A stretch of DNA of 5,520 nucleotides. Source: Holophagales bacterium. GTDB lineage: Bacteria; Acidobacteriota; Holophagae; Holophagales; Holophagaceae. Positions within the stretch are counted from its first letter, which is position 1; every line of letters starts with the position of its first letter. Where the stretch lies: NCBI GenBank assembly GCA_031256155.1, contig JAIRRD010000022.1, positions 1 through 5,520 of the forward strand. Direction: 5' to 3'. Shown here in pieces: positions 1-5,520 of this stretch. The notes under the pieces were generated by a model, which was given only the letters and a program-made list of their open reading frames with translations, was not told the origin of the DNA and searched no databases. Both the position numbers and the translations under genes were made by a program.

Positions 1-31
1 AAGTTGATTCATGCTTTGATTGATACCAATG

Positions 32-65
32 ATAGCAGTTCAACTTATTGCAGTTGAACTGCTAT
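32..65. promoter_or_regulatory. Perfect 14-bp inverted repeat, candidate operator
   Basis: Arms at 32-45 (ATAGCAGTTCAACT) and 52-65 (AGTTGAACTGCTAT) are exact reverse complements separated by six bases. The right arm overlaps the first three bases of the -10 hexamer at 63-68, and the whole palindrome covers the region where a -35 element would lie. A dimeric repressor bound here would block RNA polymerase, so an operator is the simplest reading. Because it lies upstream of the predicted transcription start, it is unlikely to act as an RNA hairpin for the gene at 75. It could also be a dispersed palindromic repeat. The symmetry is seen directly; the operator role is inferred. Confidence 0.6.
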
Positions 66-68
66 AAT
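60..68 (+). promoter_or_regulatory. Extended -10 promoter (TGCTATAAT)
   Basis: Bases 60-68 read TGCTATAAT, a perfect match to the extended -10 element of housekeeping sigma factors (TGnTATAAT). No good -35 is visible: the best hexamer is TTCAAC at 39-44, 18 bases upstream, matching three of six consensus positions. Extended -10 promoters often tolerate a weak -35. The usual distance puts transcription start near base 75, which is the A of the downstream ATG, so the mRNA would have no or almost no leader. Confidence 0.6.
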
Positions 69-74
69 AGAGTT

Positions 75-1334
75 ATGTCTTTTTTTTCACGTTTTTTTTT
101 TTTTTTAAAGGATCAAAACCTTCCGACTTTAGCTGAGCTCTTACAGGCGCGGGGCATTCCCACTGAAATGCCTGGCTTAAATGATGATTTTTTGCGGGAT
201 TTTAGCCTCTTAAAGGCTAAGGAACGGGAGTCGACCGCAGATGCCATTGCGGCTCTCTTCAGGCAAGGGCTTCCGTTGCCTCTGCCTTGGCGCGAGGCTC
301 AGTACGAACTTTTCCCACAAATTGTTCCAACATGGCAAGGCGAGCGCGAACCTTACTATTACCGTCCATGTTTCGATAACCTCTGCAAGCGGATATTGTC
401 TGCGGGAAAACCAGTACCACAGGAATGGTTCGCCATTTGGGATATTCCCGAAGACGATGTAATGGACTTAGCAATGGATCATTTGGAAGAGGTTACAAAG
501 GATAAGCCATTTGTTCGCTTGCCCAGCGGTATTTATCGCTCAGATTTTGGAGACGGTCTGGACGCATCCAGAATTCTCTTGCCTAATTATTGGAATCAAT
601 TGTTTCCAGGACAAAATACATTTGTTGCTATACCCAAGCCGGACACGCTTTTGGTGTCGCCACAGGTTTTGCTGCCAAAACTCGCGGATGCCATTGGGGC
701 AGCCATAAAAAACACTGACACAAATATTTTGGTTGTAACCATGTATCAGTGGGTTGACAGCAAATTGATGCCAGCAAGCCTTCAAGACCCCCATCCAATG
801 ATTCAGCCACAGCGCGAATTTCGTCAATTGGATACTATGGCCGCGTACAACGCGCAAGTTGCGGAACTTGAGAAAATGCAAATTGGTGTGCCATGCCCTT
901 TGGGTATCATAAAAACCCAACAGGGTAGGACACTGACGATGGCGACTTGGATTGAGGGGAAACCGGCATTGGTTCCAGATTCCGACTTGATTGGTTTTAT
1001 TTCTTCCGCAGGCAGACCGTTGGGTCTTTACTGGAGGCAGACGCTGCCGCGCTTACAGCGACTCAAAGGAACCATCGTTGAAATATGGGGAGCCAGAAGG
1101 TTACGGTTTGAAGAATTTCCATCGCTTGATGAATTAGAGCAACTGGAATGTCTTGCCCATGCTGATGTTCACGCTCAAATTGTTAATCCTCAGACTGCCC
1201 AGCAGAGCCGCCCCGCTCCCAACAAGCTGCAGTCGCAACAATCTCACGCCGCTTCTGCAACAGCATCATCTAACAGCCCGGTCCCCGCTCATTTGCGCGG
1301 CTTGAGCCTGGGTGTTCAAAGTGATGATGATTAG
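75..1334 (+). CDS. DUF1444-like (YtpQ-type) protein of unknown function with a T15 tract in its start region
   Basis: This gene encodes 419 residues from ATG 75 to TAG 1332-1334. An upstream in-frame TTG at 48 lies inside the palindrome and has no ribosome site, so ATG 75 is preferred. ATG 75 itself has no clear Shine-Dalgarno sequence, and AGAG at 69-72 is too close. Residues 160-168 (DGLDASRIL), followed by a hydrophobic strand and a VAIPKPDTLLVSP segment (184-196), resemble from memory the core of DUF1444 proteins such as Bacillus YtpQ, whose biochemical role is not established. The protein is longer than YtpQ. Residues 1-12 are phenylalanine-rich because of T runs, and the last 50 or so residues (about 370-419) are rich in Gln, Ser, Ala and Pro, end in Asp-Asp-Asp, and are probably disordered. 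No convincing signal peptide, membrane helix or catalytic motif is visible. The gene stands alone here and converges with the kinase gene. The reading frame is well supported; the family assignment is moderate. Confidence 0.8.
   Translation: MSFFSRFFFFLKDQNLPTLAELLQARGIPTEMPGLNDDFLRDFSLLKAKERESTADAIAALFRQGLPLPLPWREAQYELFPQIVPTWQGEREPYYYRPCFDNLCKRILSAGKPVPQEWFAIWDIPEDDVMDLAMDHLEEVTKDKPFVRLPSGIYRSDFGDGLDASRILLPNYWNQLFPGQNTFVAIPKPDTLLVSPQVLLPKLADAIGAAIKNTDTNILVVTMYQWVDSKLMPASLQDPHPMIQPQREFRQLDTMAAYNAQVAELEKMQIGVPCPLGIIKTQQGRTLTMATWIEGKPALVPDSDLIGFISSAGRPLGLYWRQTLPRLQRLKGTIVEIWGARRLRFEEFPSLDELEQLECLAHADVHAQIVNPQTAQQSRPAPNKLQSQQSHAASATASSNSPVPAHLRGLSLGVQSDDD
92..106 (+). repeat. Homopolymeric T15 tract inside the coding start
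   Basis: Fifteen consecutive T bases run from 92 to 106, preceded by a T8 run at 80-87. They encode the phenylalanines of MSFFSRFFFFLKD. In the present length the frame is open. Loss of one T creates an immediate TAA (106-108 in current numbering), and gain of one T leads to TGA at 134-136. Runs of this length are known substrates for slipped-strand mispairing during replication and for RNA polymerase slippage. Whether the tract varies here is an inference. Confidence 0.85.
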
Positions 1335-1361
1335 AGCAATTTCATTTTGGAATTATAGTCG

Positions 1362-1399
1362 TTTTACTTGTGGAGCATAACAATGCTCCACAAGTAAAA
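1362..1399. repeat. Perfect palindrome, 17-bp arms with a 4-base loop
   Basis: TTTTACTTGTGGAGCAT (1362-1378) and its exact reverse complement (1383-1399) flank the loop AACA. Either strand's transcript would form a strong hairpin 28 bases past the stop of the upstream gene. It is not a standard intrinsic terminator, because the T run is at the 5' end of the stem and the A run at the 3' end, on both strands, and no T tract follows. It may still protect mRNA 3' ends, act as a bidirectional stop for the convergent genes, bind a protein, or be a small palindromic repeat element. Confidence 0.8.
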
Positions 1400-1515
1400 T
1401 GTGCGAATGCGCTAGACTGCGCCGATAATGGAGCGAGCCGCCATCGGCGGGGAGTGGAATGGGAGACGTAGGCGGTGCTTGCCTATTTGTACCGTTTGTC
1501 AAGGGCGTTGGCTAT

Positions 1516-1531
1516 AAAAACCTGACGGTTT
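1516..1531 (-). terminator. Weak candidate terminator of the kinase gene
   Basis: Read on the minus strand just past the kinase stop, AAACC, loop GTCA and GGTTT form a 5-bp stem that runs into TTTTTAT. The position, 17 bases after the stop codon, and the following T run fit an intrinsic terminator. However, the stem is short with only two G-C pairs, so it would be weak at best. The stronger palindrome at 1362-1399 lies further downstream on the same transcript. Confidence 0.3.
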
Positions 1532-1547
1532 AGCGAGCGGCTTCAGT

Positions 1548-4500
1548 CTATTCTGTGTTTAGAAACTCGTTGACCGCACTCACTATATCGTCAAAATCGC
1601 TGTGTAACAACAGACTAGCTATTGTGTCCAGCAGCTCTCTGGTAGGTTGTGGCCATGCGCTTTGCTTTAGCTCGGATAGAATCGAATCTGCGGCTCTTTC
1701 ATCAAAATCTTTGCACGCCGTCATTACCCCAAGGAGCTTTTCGCGCAGATCGGTGCTGTCAACAGCCTGTGTTCCGTATTTTTCTGTCTTCTCCCCAGGC
1801 ACGAGGTCTTTGATCCCTTCGACGAAGGTCCGCAGATTACTCACAAAGGCGGTGGTTTCAAGCGTAATGAGCTCGACGTTTTTTTCGCGCCCTATTCGCT
1901 CCAATCTCTCCGCAACGGCGGAGAGGTCTTTGTTGCCGATATTTGCAAGTACGCTCTTCATCCCATGTACGTGAATTGTGTAGTTGTGAATGTCGGCATC
2001 ACTGTAAGAGCCGTTTTTTGCAATTATTGCATCCAGTACAGCCAGAGATTTGGTTGCGTCCCGCGTGAAGATTTCTGCAAGCTGCGGGCTGATGACGGGC
2101 GGTGAGAGCGGTGCGCTATCTTCCAGACGTGCCTCTTTTACATCCATCTGCTTTTTGTTCTCTTCTATCGCCTCTGGTTTGTGTTTGTCGCGTATCATTC
2201 TGCGAAGCACGGCATTCAGTATCTTGATGTTGATGGGTTTGGAAATGAAATCGTCGAATCCATTCCCGATAAACTTATCGGCCTGCCCACCAACGGCGTT
2301 TGCCGTCAGCGCAACGATGGGGCGTTTGTAACCCATGCTCCGCAAAATTTTTGTTGTTTCTATGCCGTCCATTTCGGGCATCATGTGATCCATAAAAATG
2401 ATGTCGTACTCGTTGCCGTTCTTTACCTTTTCAATAGCGGCGTACCCGCTGTCGGCTGAATCTATCTTCAACTTGTACGGAATCATTAGCCCAGACGCGA
2501 CGTAAATATTTGTCTCCACATCATCCACTATCAGGACGCTGCCGTAGGGCATAGGCTCGTAATCCAGCTTCACTCTCTTCAACGGCGCCCAGTTACCGGA
2601 CTTGAACTGCTGCAGGTTTTCAGCCATTTCCCTGCCCAGAGTGTCGGAGCCGACCTTGATCTGCGGCAGGCGCACGGTGAAGATGGATCCCACACCCAGC
2701 TTGCTTTCAACAGTTACCTCACCATTCATCAGGCGCAGGAGGTTGTGCGTGATATTCATGCCCAGTCCCGTGCCCTCCGTCAAACGGTTGGCCTGGAGGT
2801 TGAACCTGGAATATTCATCGAATAGCCTGTCCATCTGTTCCCTGGTCATGCCTTGGCCCGTGTCGCTCACAATGAAAACGAGCGTTACATCGGATGTATC
2901 TTCCTTGCTTCCTGACTCTGGCGCAATGAGGAGTGTTACGGTGCCTGTCTCGGTGTATTTGAATGCGTTGGAGAGAATGTTGTTCAGAATCTGCTTGATG
3001 CGGAGTTCGTCTCCAAAGAGGACTGTTGGTGTCCTCTCGTCCACACTGAGTTCAAAACTTATGGGCTTGCTGTTGATCCGCATAATGTTGAGTTGCACGA
3101 CATCGCTGATGGTACTAGCGATTTCATAATTGCCGCAGACCAGTTCCATCTTACCCGCCTCTATCTTGGAGAGGTCGAGTATGTCATTTACTATGTTGAG
3201 CAGCATTTCGCCCGAACTGTATATCTTCTCAAACGCTTCTTTTGCGTACGGGTCAATGGCCCCTTTCTGAAGCTGGATTTCCGTGATACCCAGAATGGCA
3301 TTCATCGGTGTGCGTATTTCGTGGCTCATGGCGCTTAGGAAAGCCGTTTTTGCATTATTTGCCGCCTCGGCCTCTATACGGTGCATCTCAGTGTCGAGCA
3401 GGATGTTCTTGGTCTCGGTTATGTCAACCAATGCGCCAGCTATGTGGATGGGGTTGCCCTGCTCGTCCCTGATTGTTTCGCCGGAAGCGCGATAATATGC
3501 GTATTGACCGTTTTTATTCTGAAGTCGGTATTCGACATCATAAGGAGTGTTGCCAGTAGTGTCGAATAAATGGCGCAGAAGAGCGTCTCGCACTCTTTTA
3601 GAGTCATCGGGGTGCAGCCTATTGGTCCAACTGCATAGCACATTTGGAAAATCTATTTCGTTTGAAAAACCCAGCATGTGTCTGAATTCGTCCGACATTG
3701 TGAAAGCGTTGTTGGGGTTTATGGGATCACACTCCAGCACTTCCATGTCCCATAGGGCTATCTTCGAGGCGCGGACTACCAGGTTTAGTTTGGTCAACTG
3801 AAGTTCATTTACCTCGTGTGCGGCCGCGAGAGCCATTTCGCGCTTGTGTGCATCGGTCATGTCCAACACGTGGGCGACAATGGCGAAGCTGTTTTTGTAG
3901 GGAATCTTCCTGAAAGTTGCGTCCACATTGCGGTATTCACCGTTCAGGTACAATTCCGTCTCAAAATTGATATAGCCTTCTTTTACAGCGGTCATCAGCC
4001 TTTCGGCAAAGGGTACGGAGCGGCGGCCATCTGGCTGGAATTCAGGGATGCTGTTCACCAAAAGAGCCGTAAAACTATTGAGCATCTCCTCTTTGGTTTT
4101 GACCCCCATGAACTTGACGGCGGAGGGGTTGCAATCTATTATCCTGAAATTGCTGTCGAAGAGCATATTGATTTGCGGATTCGACTCGAACATGGTGGAA
4201 GTGGTCAACTGTGCGGTCTCAAGAGCCTTGATAGCGTCTCCAGCCTGCTGGAGGGCTTCCTCCAAATCCTTTTGCAGATGGACTATTTCGGTGAAATCAT
4301 CCAGGCTCCCCACCACGCCTGCCACCTCTCCGTCATCATCATAGATGGGGGCGGTACGTGCGTGGTATACTTTGTCATCCATTTCTGTGATCCAGTCCTG
4401 GAAGCCTTCCGTAAAAGTTTTATGTGTTTTTTCGGCTATTTCCGAATATCTGTTCATCTGGCGTGCTAAGTCAAGCTCCTTGCCCTCCAATAAATCGGGT

Positions 4501-5520
4501 GAGGTGCCAATCTCGCGCAGACGCATACCGTTGAACAATGTAATTATGCGGTTTTTGTCTACGCTCCAGATGGCACCCGGATAATTGGAGACTACCGCCT
4601 TCAGCTTTGCGGTCGTGGCGTTGATTTCGCCCATCATCCGTTTTTGCTCTCTTAAGTCTCTGGTATATGCGGTGAGTACCTTGTTGCCCTTGTAGTTGAC
4701 GCATATCAACGTGGCCTCAATCGGTATCAGCTCACCATTGAGCTTCTGGTGCATCCACTCTACGCGCAGATAGCCTTCGTCGAACGCCTTTTTGATTACC
4801 CAGGGGTACTTTTCTTCCGACAGCCTCCCGTCCGGCTGGAACCTAGGCGAAAGCTCATGATGCCTGTCCATGTATTCCTGCTTGCTGGACATCTCGAAGA
4901 GATAGACTGCCGCCTGATTACACTCAATTATCCGCAGGTCTTTGTCAAAGATATGGAAACAGAACGGAGCTGCGTCAAGCATTATCCGTACGCGATCGTC
5001 TACCTCCCTCATCTGTTTCATGGCCGTCAGTTGATCGTATGCGGTCATGTTTCTTTTGTGCTCCGCCATTAAGTCTTCTTTAGACTTGACAATGCAGTTG
5101 GTGGCTATATTTACTCCGAGGACTAATTTTCTTGCCATGCCCAGACATGTATCGCTGCCACAGGCACCGCAGTTGATGTTTTGTTTTTCGTATGTGTCCT
5201 TATCCAGCAGCTCGAATGCCTTTTCTACGAACTCGTCTGATATCTGTTCTGATGGTGTGTAAATTGGGTTATAGCGTCTTATGAAACGTAAGAGGTCAAA
5301 AGTTTCGTCATATTTTTTATATAAATTGTCTAAATATTCTCTGCTATGGCCGCCCGTCGCTGTTTTTCTGTTTTTGTCCATTTTGCGGTTGATTTCAAAG
5401 AAATTCAGGTCCTGCGAACATGCGACACTGATGTTGCAGCCGTTTTCACAATTAAGCACATCGAATAGGTTTGGCAATAGTTCGCTGGGGGAGTTAGCGT
5501 ATATGGTCAGCTTGTTAAAT
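1548..5520 (-). CDS. Hybrid sensor histidine kinase with [FeFe]-hydrogenase-like/4Fe-4S N-terminus (partial, start beyond right edge)
   Basis: A multidomain signalling protein; 1323 residues are visible. The frame stays open to base 5519, so the TTG at 5475-5477 is not the start. Residue numbers here count that TTG as 1. Domains in order: hydrogenase-like tail (to about 70); four-Cys Fe-S domain (103-128); PAS1 (about 163-278), PAS2 (292-400), PAS3 (425-546) and PAS4 (565-690); HisKA (706-773) with phospho-acceptor His719 in SHEIRTPMN; HATPase (about 818-940) with N-box Asn837, DTGQGM at 872-877 and GTGLG at 902-906; receiver (979-1095) with Asp985/986, phospho-acceptor Asp1030, Thr1058 and Lys1080; HPt (about 1132-1225) with His1171 in HGMKSVLANIG; and a helical tail to 1309. 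All catalytic and phosphotransfer residues are intact, so an internal His-Asp-His relay should work. No transmembrane segment is seen, which suggests a cytoplasmic sensor. The output partner is not in the window. The family suggests redox or hydrogen sensing; this is inferred. Confidence 0.93.
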   Translation of the reverse strand, partial: FNKLTIYANSPSELLPNLFDVLNCENGCNISVACSQDLNFFEINRKMDKNRKTATGGHSREYLDNLYKKYDETFDLLRFIRRYNPIYTPSEQISDEFVEKAFELLDKDTYEKQNINCGACGSDTCLGMARKLVLGVNIATNCIVKSKEDLMAEHKRNMTAYDQLTAMKQMREVDDRVRIMLDAAPFCFHIFDKDLRIIECNQAAVYLFEMSSKQEYMDRHHELSPRFQPDGRLSEEKYPWVIKKAFDEGYLRVEWMHQKLNGELIPIEATLICVNYKGNKVLTAYTRDLREQKRMMGEINATTAKLKAVVSNYPGAIWSVDKNRIITLFNGMRLREIGTSPDLLEGKELDLARQMNRYSEIAEKTHKTFTEGFQDWITEMDDKVYHARTAPIYDDDGEVAGVVGSLDDFTEIVHLQKDLEEALQQAGDAIKALETAQLTTSTMFESNPQINMLFDSNFRIIDCNPSAVKFMGVKTKEEMLNSFTALLVNSIPEFQPDGRRSVPFAERLMTAVKEGYINFETELYLNGEYRNVDATFRKIPYKNSFAIVAHVLDMTDAHKREMALAAAHEVNELQLTKLNLVVRASKIALWDMEVLECDPINPNNAFTMSDEFRHMLGFSNEIDFPNVLCSWTNRLHPDDSKRVRDALLRHLFDTTGNTPYDVEYRLQNKNGQYAYYRASGETIRDEQGNPIHIAGALVDITETKNILLDTEMHRIEAEAANNAKTAFLSAMSHEIRTPMNAILGITEIQLQKGAIDPYAKEAFEKIYSSGEMLLNIVNDILDLSKIEAGKMELVCGNYEIASTISDVVQLNIMRINSKPISFELSVDERTPTVLFGDELRIKQILNNILSNAFKYTETGTVTLLIAPESGSKEDTSDVTLVFIVSDTGQGMTREQMDRLFDEYSRFNLQANRLTEGTGLGMNITHNLLRLMNGEVTVESKLGVGSIFTVRLPQIKVGSDTLGREMAENLQQFKSGNWAPLKRVKLDYEPMPYGSVLIVDDVETNIYVASGLMIPYKLKIDSADSGYAAIEKVKNGNEYDIIFMDHMMPEMDGIETTKILRSMGYKRPIVALTANAVGGQADKFIGNGFDDFISKPINIKILNAVLRRMIRDKHKPEAIEENKKQMDVKEARLEDSAPLSPPVISPQLAEIFTRDATKSLAVLDAIIAKNGSYSDADIHNYTIHVHGMKSVLANIGNKDLSAVAERLERIGREKNVELITLETTAFVSNLRTFVEGIKDLVPGEKTEKYGTQAVDSTDLREKLLGVMTACKDFDERAADSILSELKQSAWPQPTRELLDTIASLLLHSDFDDIVSAVNEFLNTE
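5094..5520 (-). other. Metal-cluster sensory module: [FeFe]-hydrogenase-like tail plus 4Fe-4S domain
   Basis: This is the N-terminal visible part of the kinase. LFDVLNCENGCN (residues 4-15) places Cys10 and Cys14 in the CxxxC spacing of the last hydrogenase H-cluster motif (MACPGGC in catalytic enzymes, where both cysteines hold the cubane that carries the diiron site). The GGGQP that follows in catalytic enzymes is absent; the sequence instead runs into NISVAC. The next segment (EYLDNLYKKYDETFDL) is the helix typical of the hydrogenase-like sensory or regulatory group. Cys103, Cys106, Cys111 and Cys128 form C-x2-C-x4-C-x16-C, the pattern of the small FeS domain (PF04060 type). The other H-cluster motifs would lie past the right edge and cannot be judged. 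Confidence 0.7.

Larger units (their letters stand above)
1335..1547. other. Convergent intergenic region, structured and non-coding
   Basis: These 213 bases separate the stop codons of the two convergent genes. The first part is A+T-rich and holds the 17-bp palindrome at 1362-1399. From about 1401 the sequence becomes G+C-rich and contains several short inverted repeats: 1420-1426 with 1443-1449, 1469-1473 with 1481-1485, and 1518-1522 with 1527-1531. No tRNA or other RNA family is recognised. The only ATG-started frame of note is 29 codons with no ribosome site. It could be a dispersed intergenic repeat, but repetition elsewhere cannot be tested here. Confidence 0.6.

Noticed and set aside
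1..31. A possible tail of an upstream gene at the left edge.
   Set aside because: Too short to show any coding signal; one frame is open only to a TGA at 55-57, and nothing recognisable is encoded.
107..112. AAAGGA after the T tract as the true ribosome site, with the T runs in a leader.
   Set aside because: No ATG, GTG or TTG in the main frame follows at a usable distance; the next in-frame ATG is residue 32, more than 50 bases away.
540..920. A 126-codon minus-strand frame inside the DUF1444-like gene.
   Set aside because: Fully overlapped by the plus-strand gene carrying the DASRIL-type motif, with no domain of its own.
1362..1400. Calling the large palindrome a rho-independent terminator.
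   Set aside because: No T tract follows the stem on either strand; the A/T ends of the arms have the wrong polarity.
1428..1517. A 29-codon ATG frame in the intergenic region with a CxxxC-x2-C stretch.
   Set aside because: Too short, no Shine-Dalgarno sequence, and it sits within inverted repeats; the cysteines are probably chance.
1485..1518. TTGACA on the minus strand (near 1495-1500) and TATAAA on the plus strand (1513-1518) as promoter elements.
   Set aside because: The minus-strand TTGACA has no -10 partner at the right distance, and the plus-strand TATAAA has no -35 and would only read antisense into the kinase gene.
2602..3129. A 175-codon plus-strand frame opposite the HATPase region.
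   Set aside because: Its serine/leucine/arginine-rich composition is what antisense reading of a conserved kinase gives; no independent evidence for a gene.
3816..4469. A 217-codon open frame on the plus strand opposite the kinase.
   Set aside because: It lies fully antisense to the PAS-encoding region, has no recognisable domain and no ribosome site; the minus frame has unmistakable family motifs throughout. It is a shadow frame.

Overview
The window holds two protein-coding genes that converge on a 213-base intergenic region. It looks bacterial: there is a textbook extended -10 promoter and a hybrid two-component sensor kinase. The kinase begins with a domain related to the C-terminal part of [FeFe]-hydrogenases followed by a four-cysteine Fe-S cluster domain, which suggests an anaerobe. 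A Treponema-like spirochaete or a clostridial relative would fit, but that is an inference from family distribution and base composition (roughly half G+C), not something the sequence proves.

Left part (1-1334): a perfect 14-bp inverted repeat overlaps an extended -10 promoter (TGCTATAAT). The promoter sits so close to the ATG at 75 that transcription would start at or next to the start codon. The gene it serves encodes a 419-residue protein, probably related to the uncharacterised DUF1444 (YtpQ-like) family. A run of 15 T lies only six codons into the gene. Adding or losing one T there would stop translation almost at once, which makes it a candidate phase-variable or slippage-controlled gene.

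Middle (1335-1547): a non-coding spacer between the two convergent genes. It contains a perfect 17-bp-arm palindrome with a 4-base loop and a G+C-rich stretch with further small hairpins. There is no canonical strong terminator, only a weak candidate just past the kinase stop.

Right part (1548-5520, minus strand): a very large sensor kinase. The visible 1323 residues run from an [FeFe]-hydrogenase-like tail through a 4Fe-4S domain, four PAS domains, HisKA, HATPase, a receiver and an HPt domain, ending in a short helical tail. The reading frame is still open at the right edge, so the N-terminus, probably the rest of the hydrogenase-like domain, lies outside. The likely role is sensing hydrogen or redox state and passing phosphate along an internal His-Asp-His relay to an unlinked partner. 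Nothing in the window ties the two genes into one pathway.
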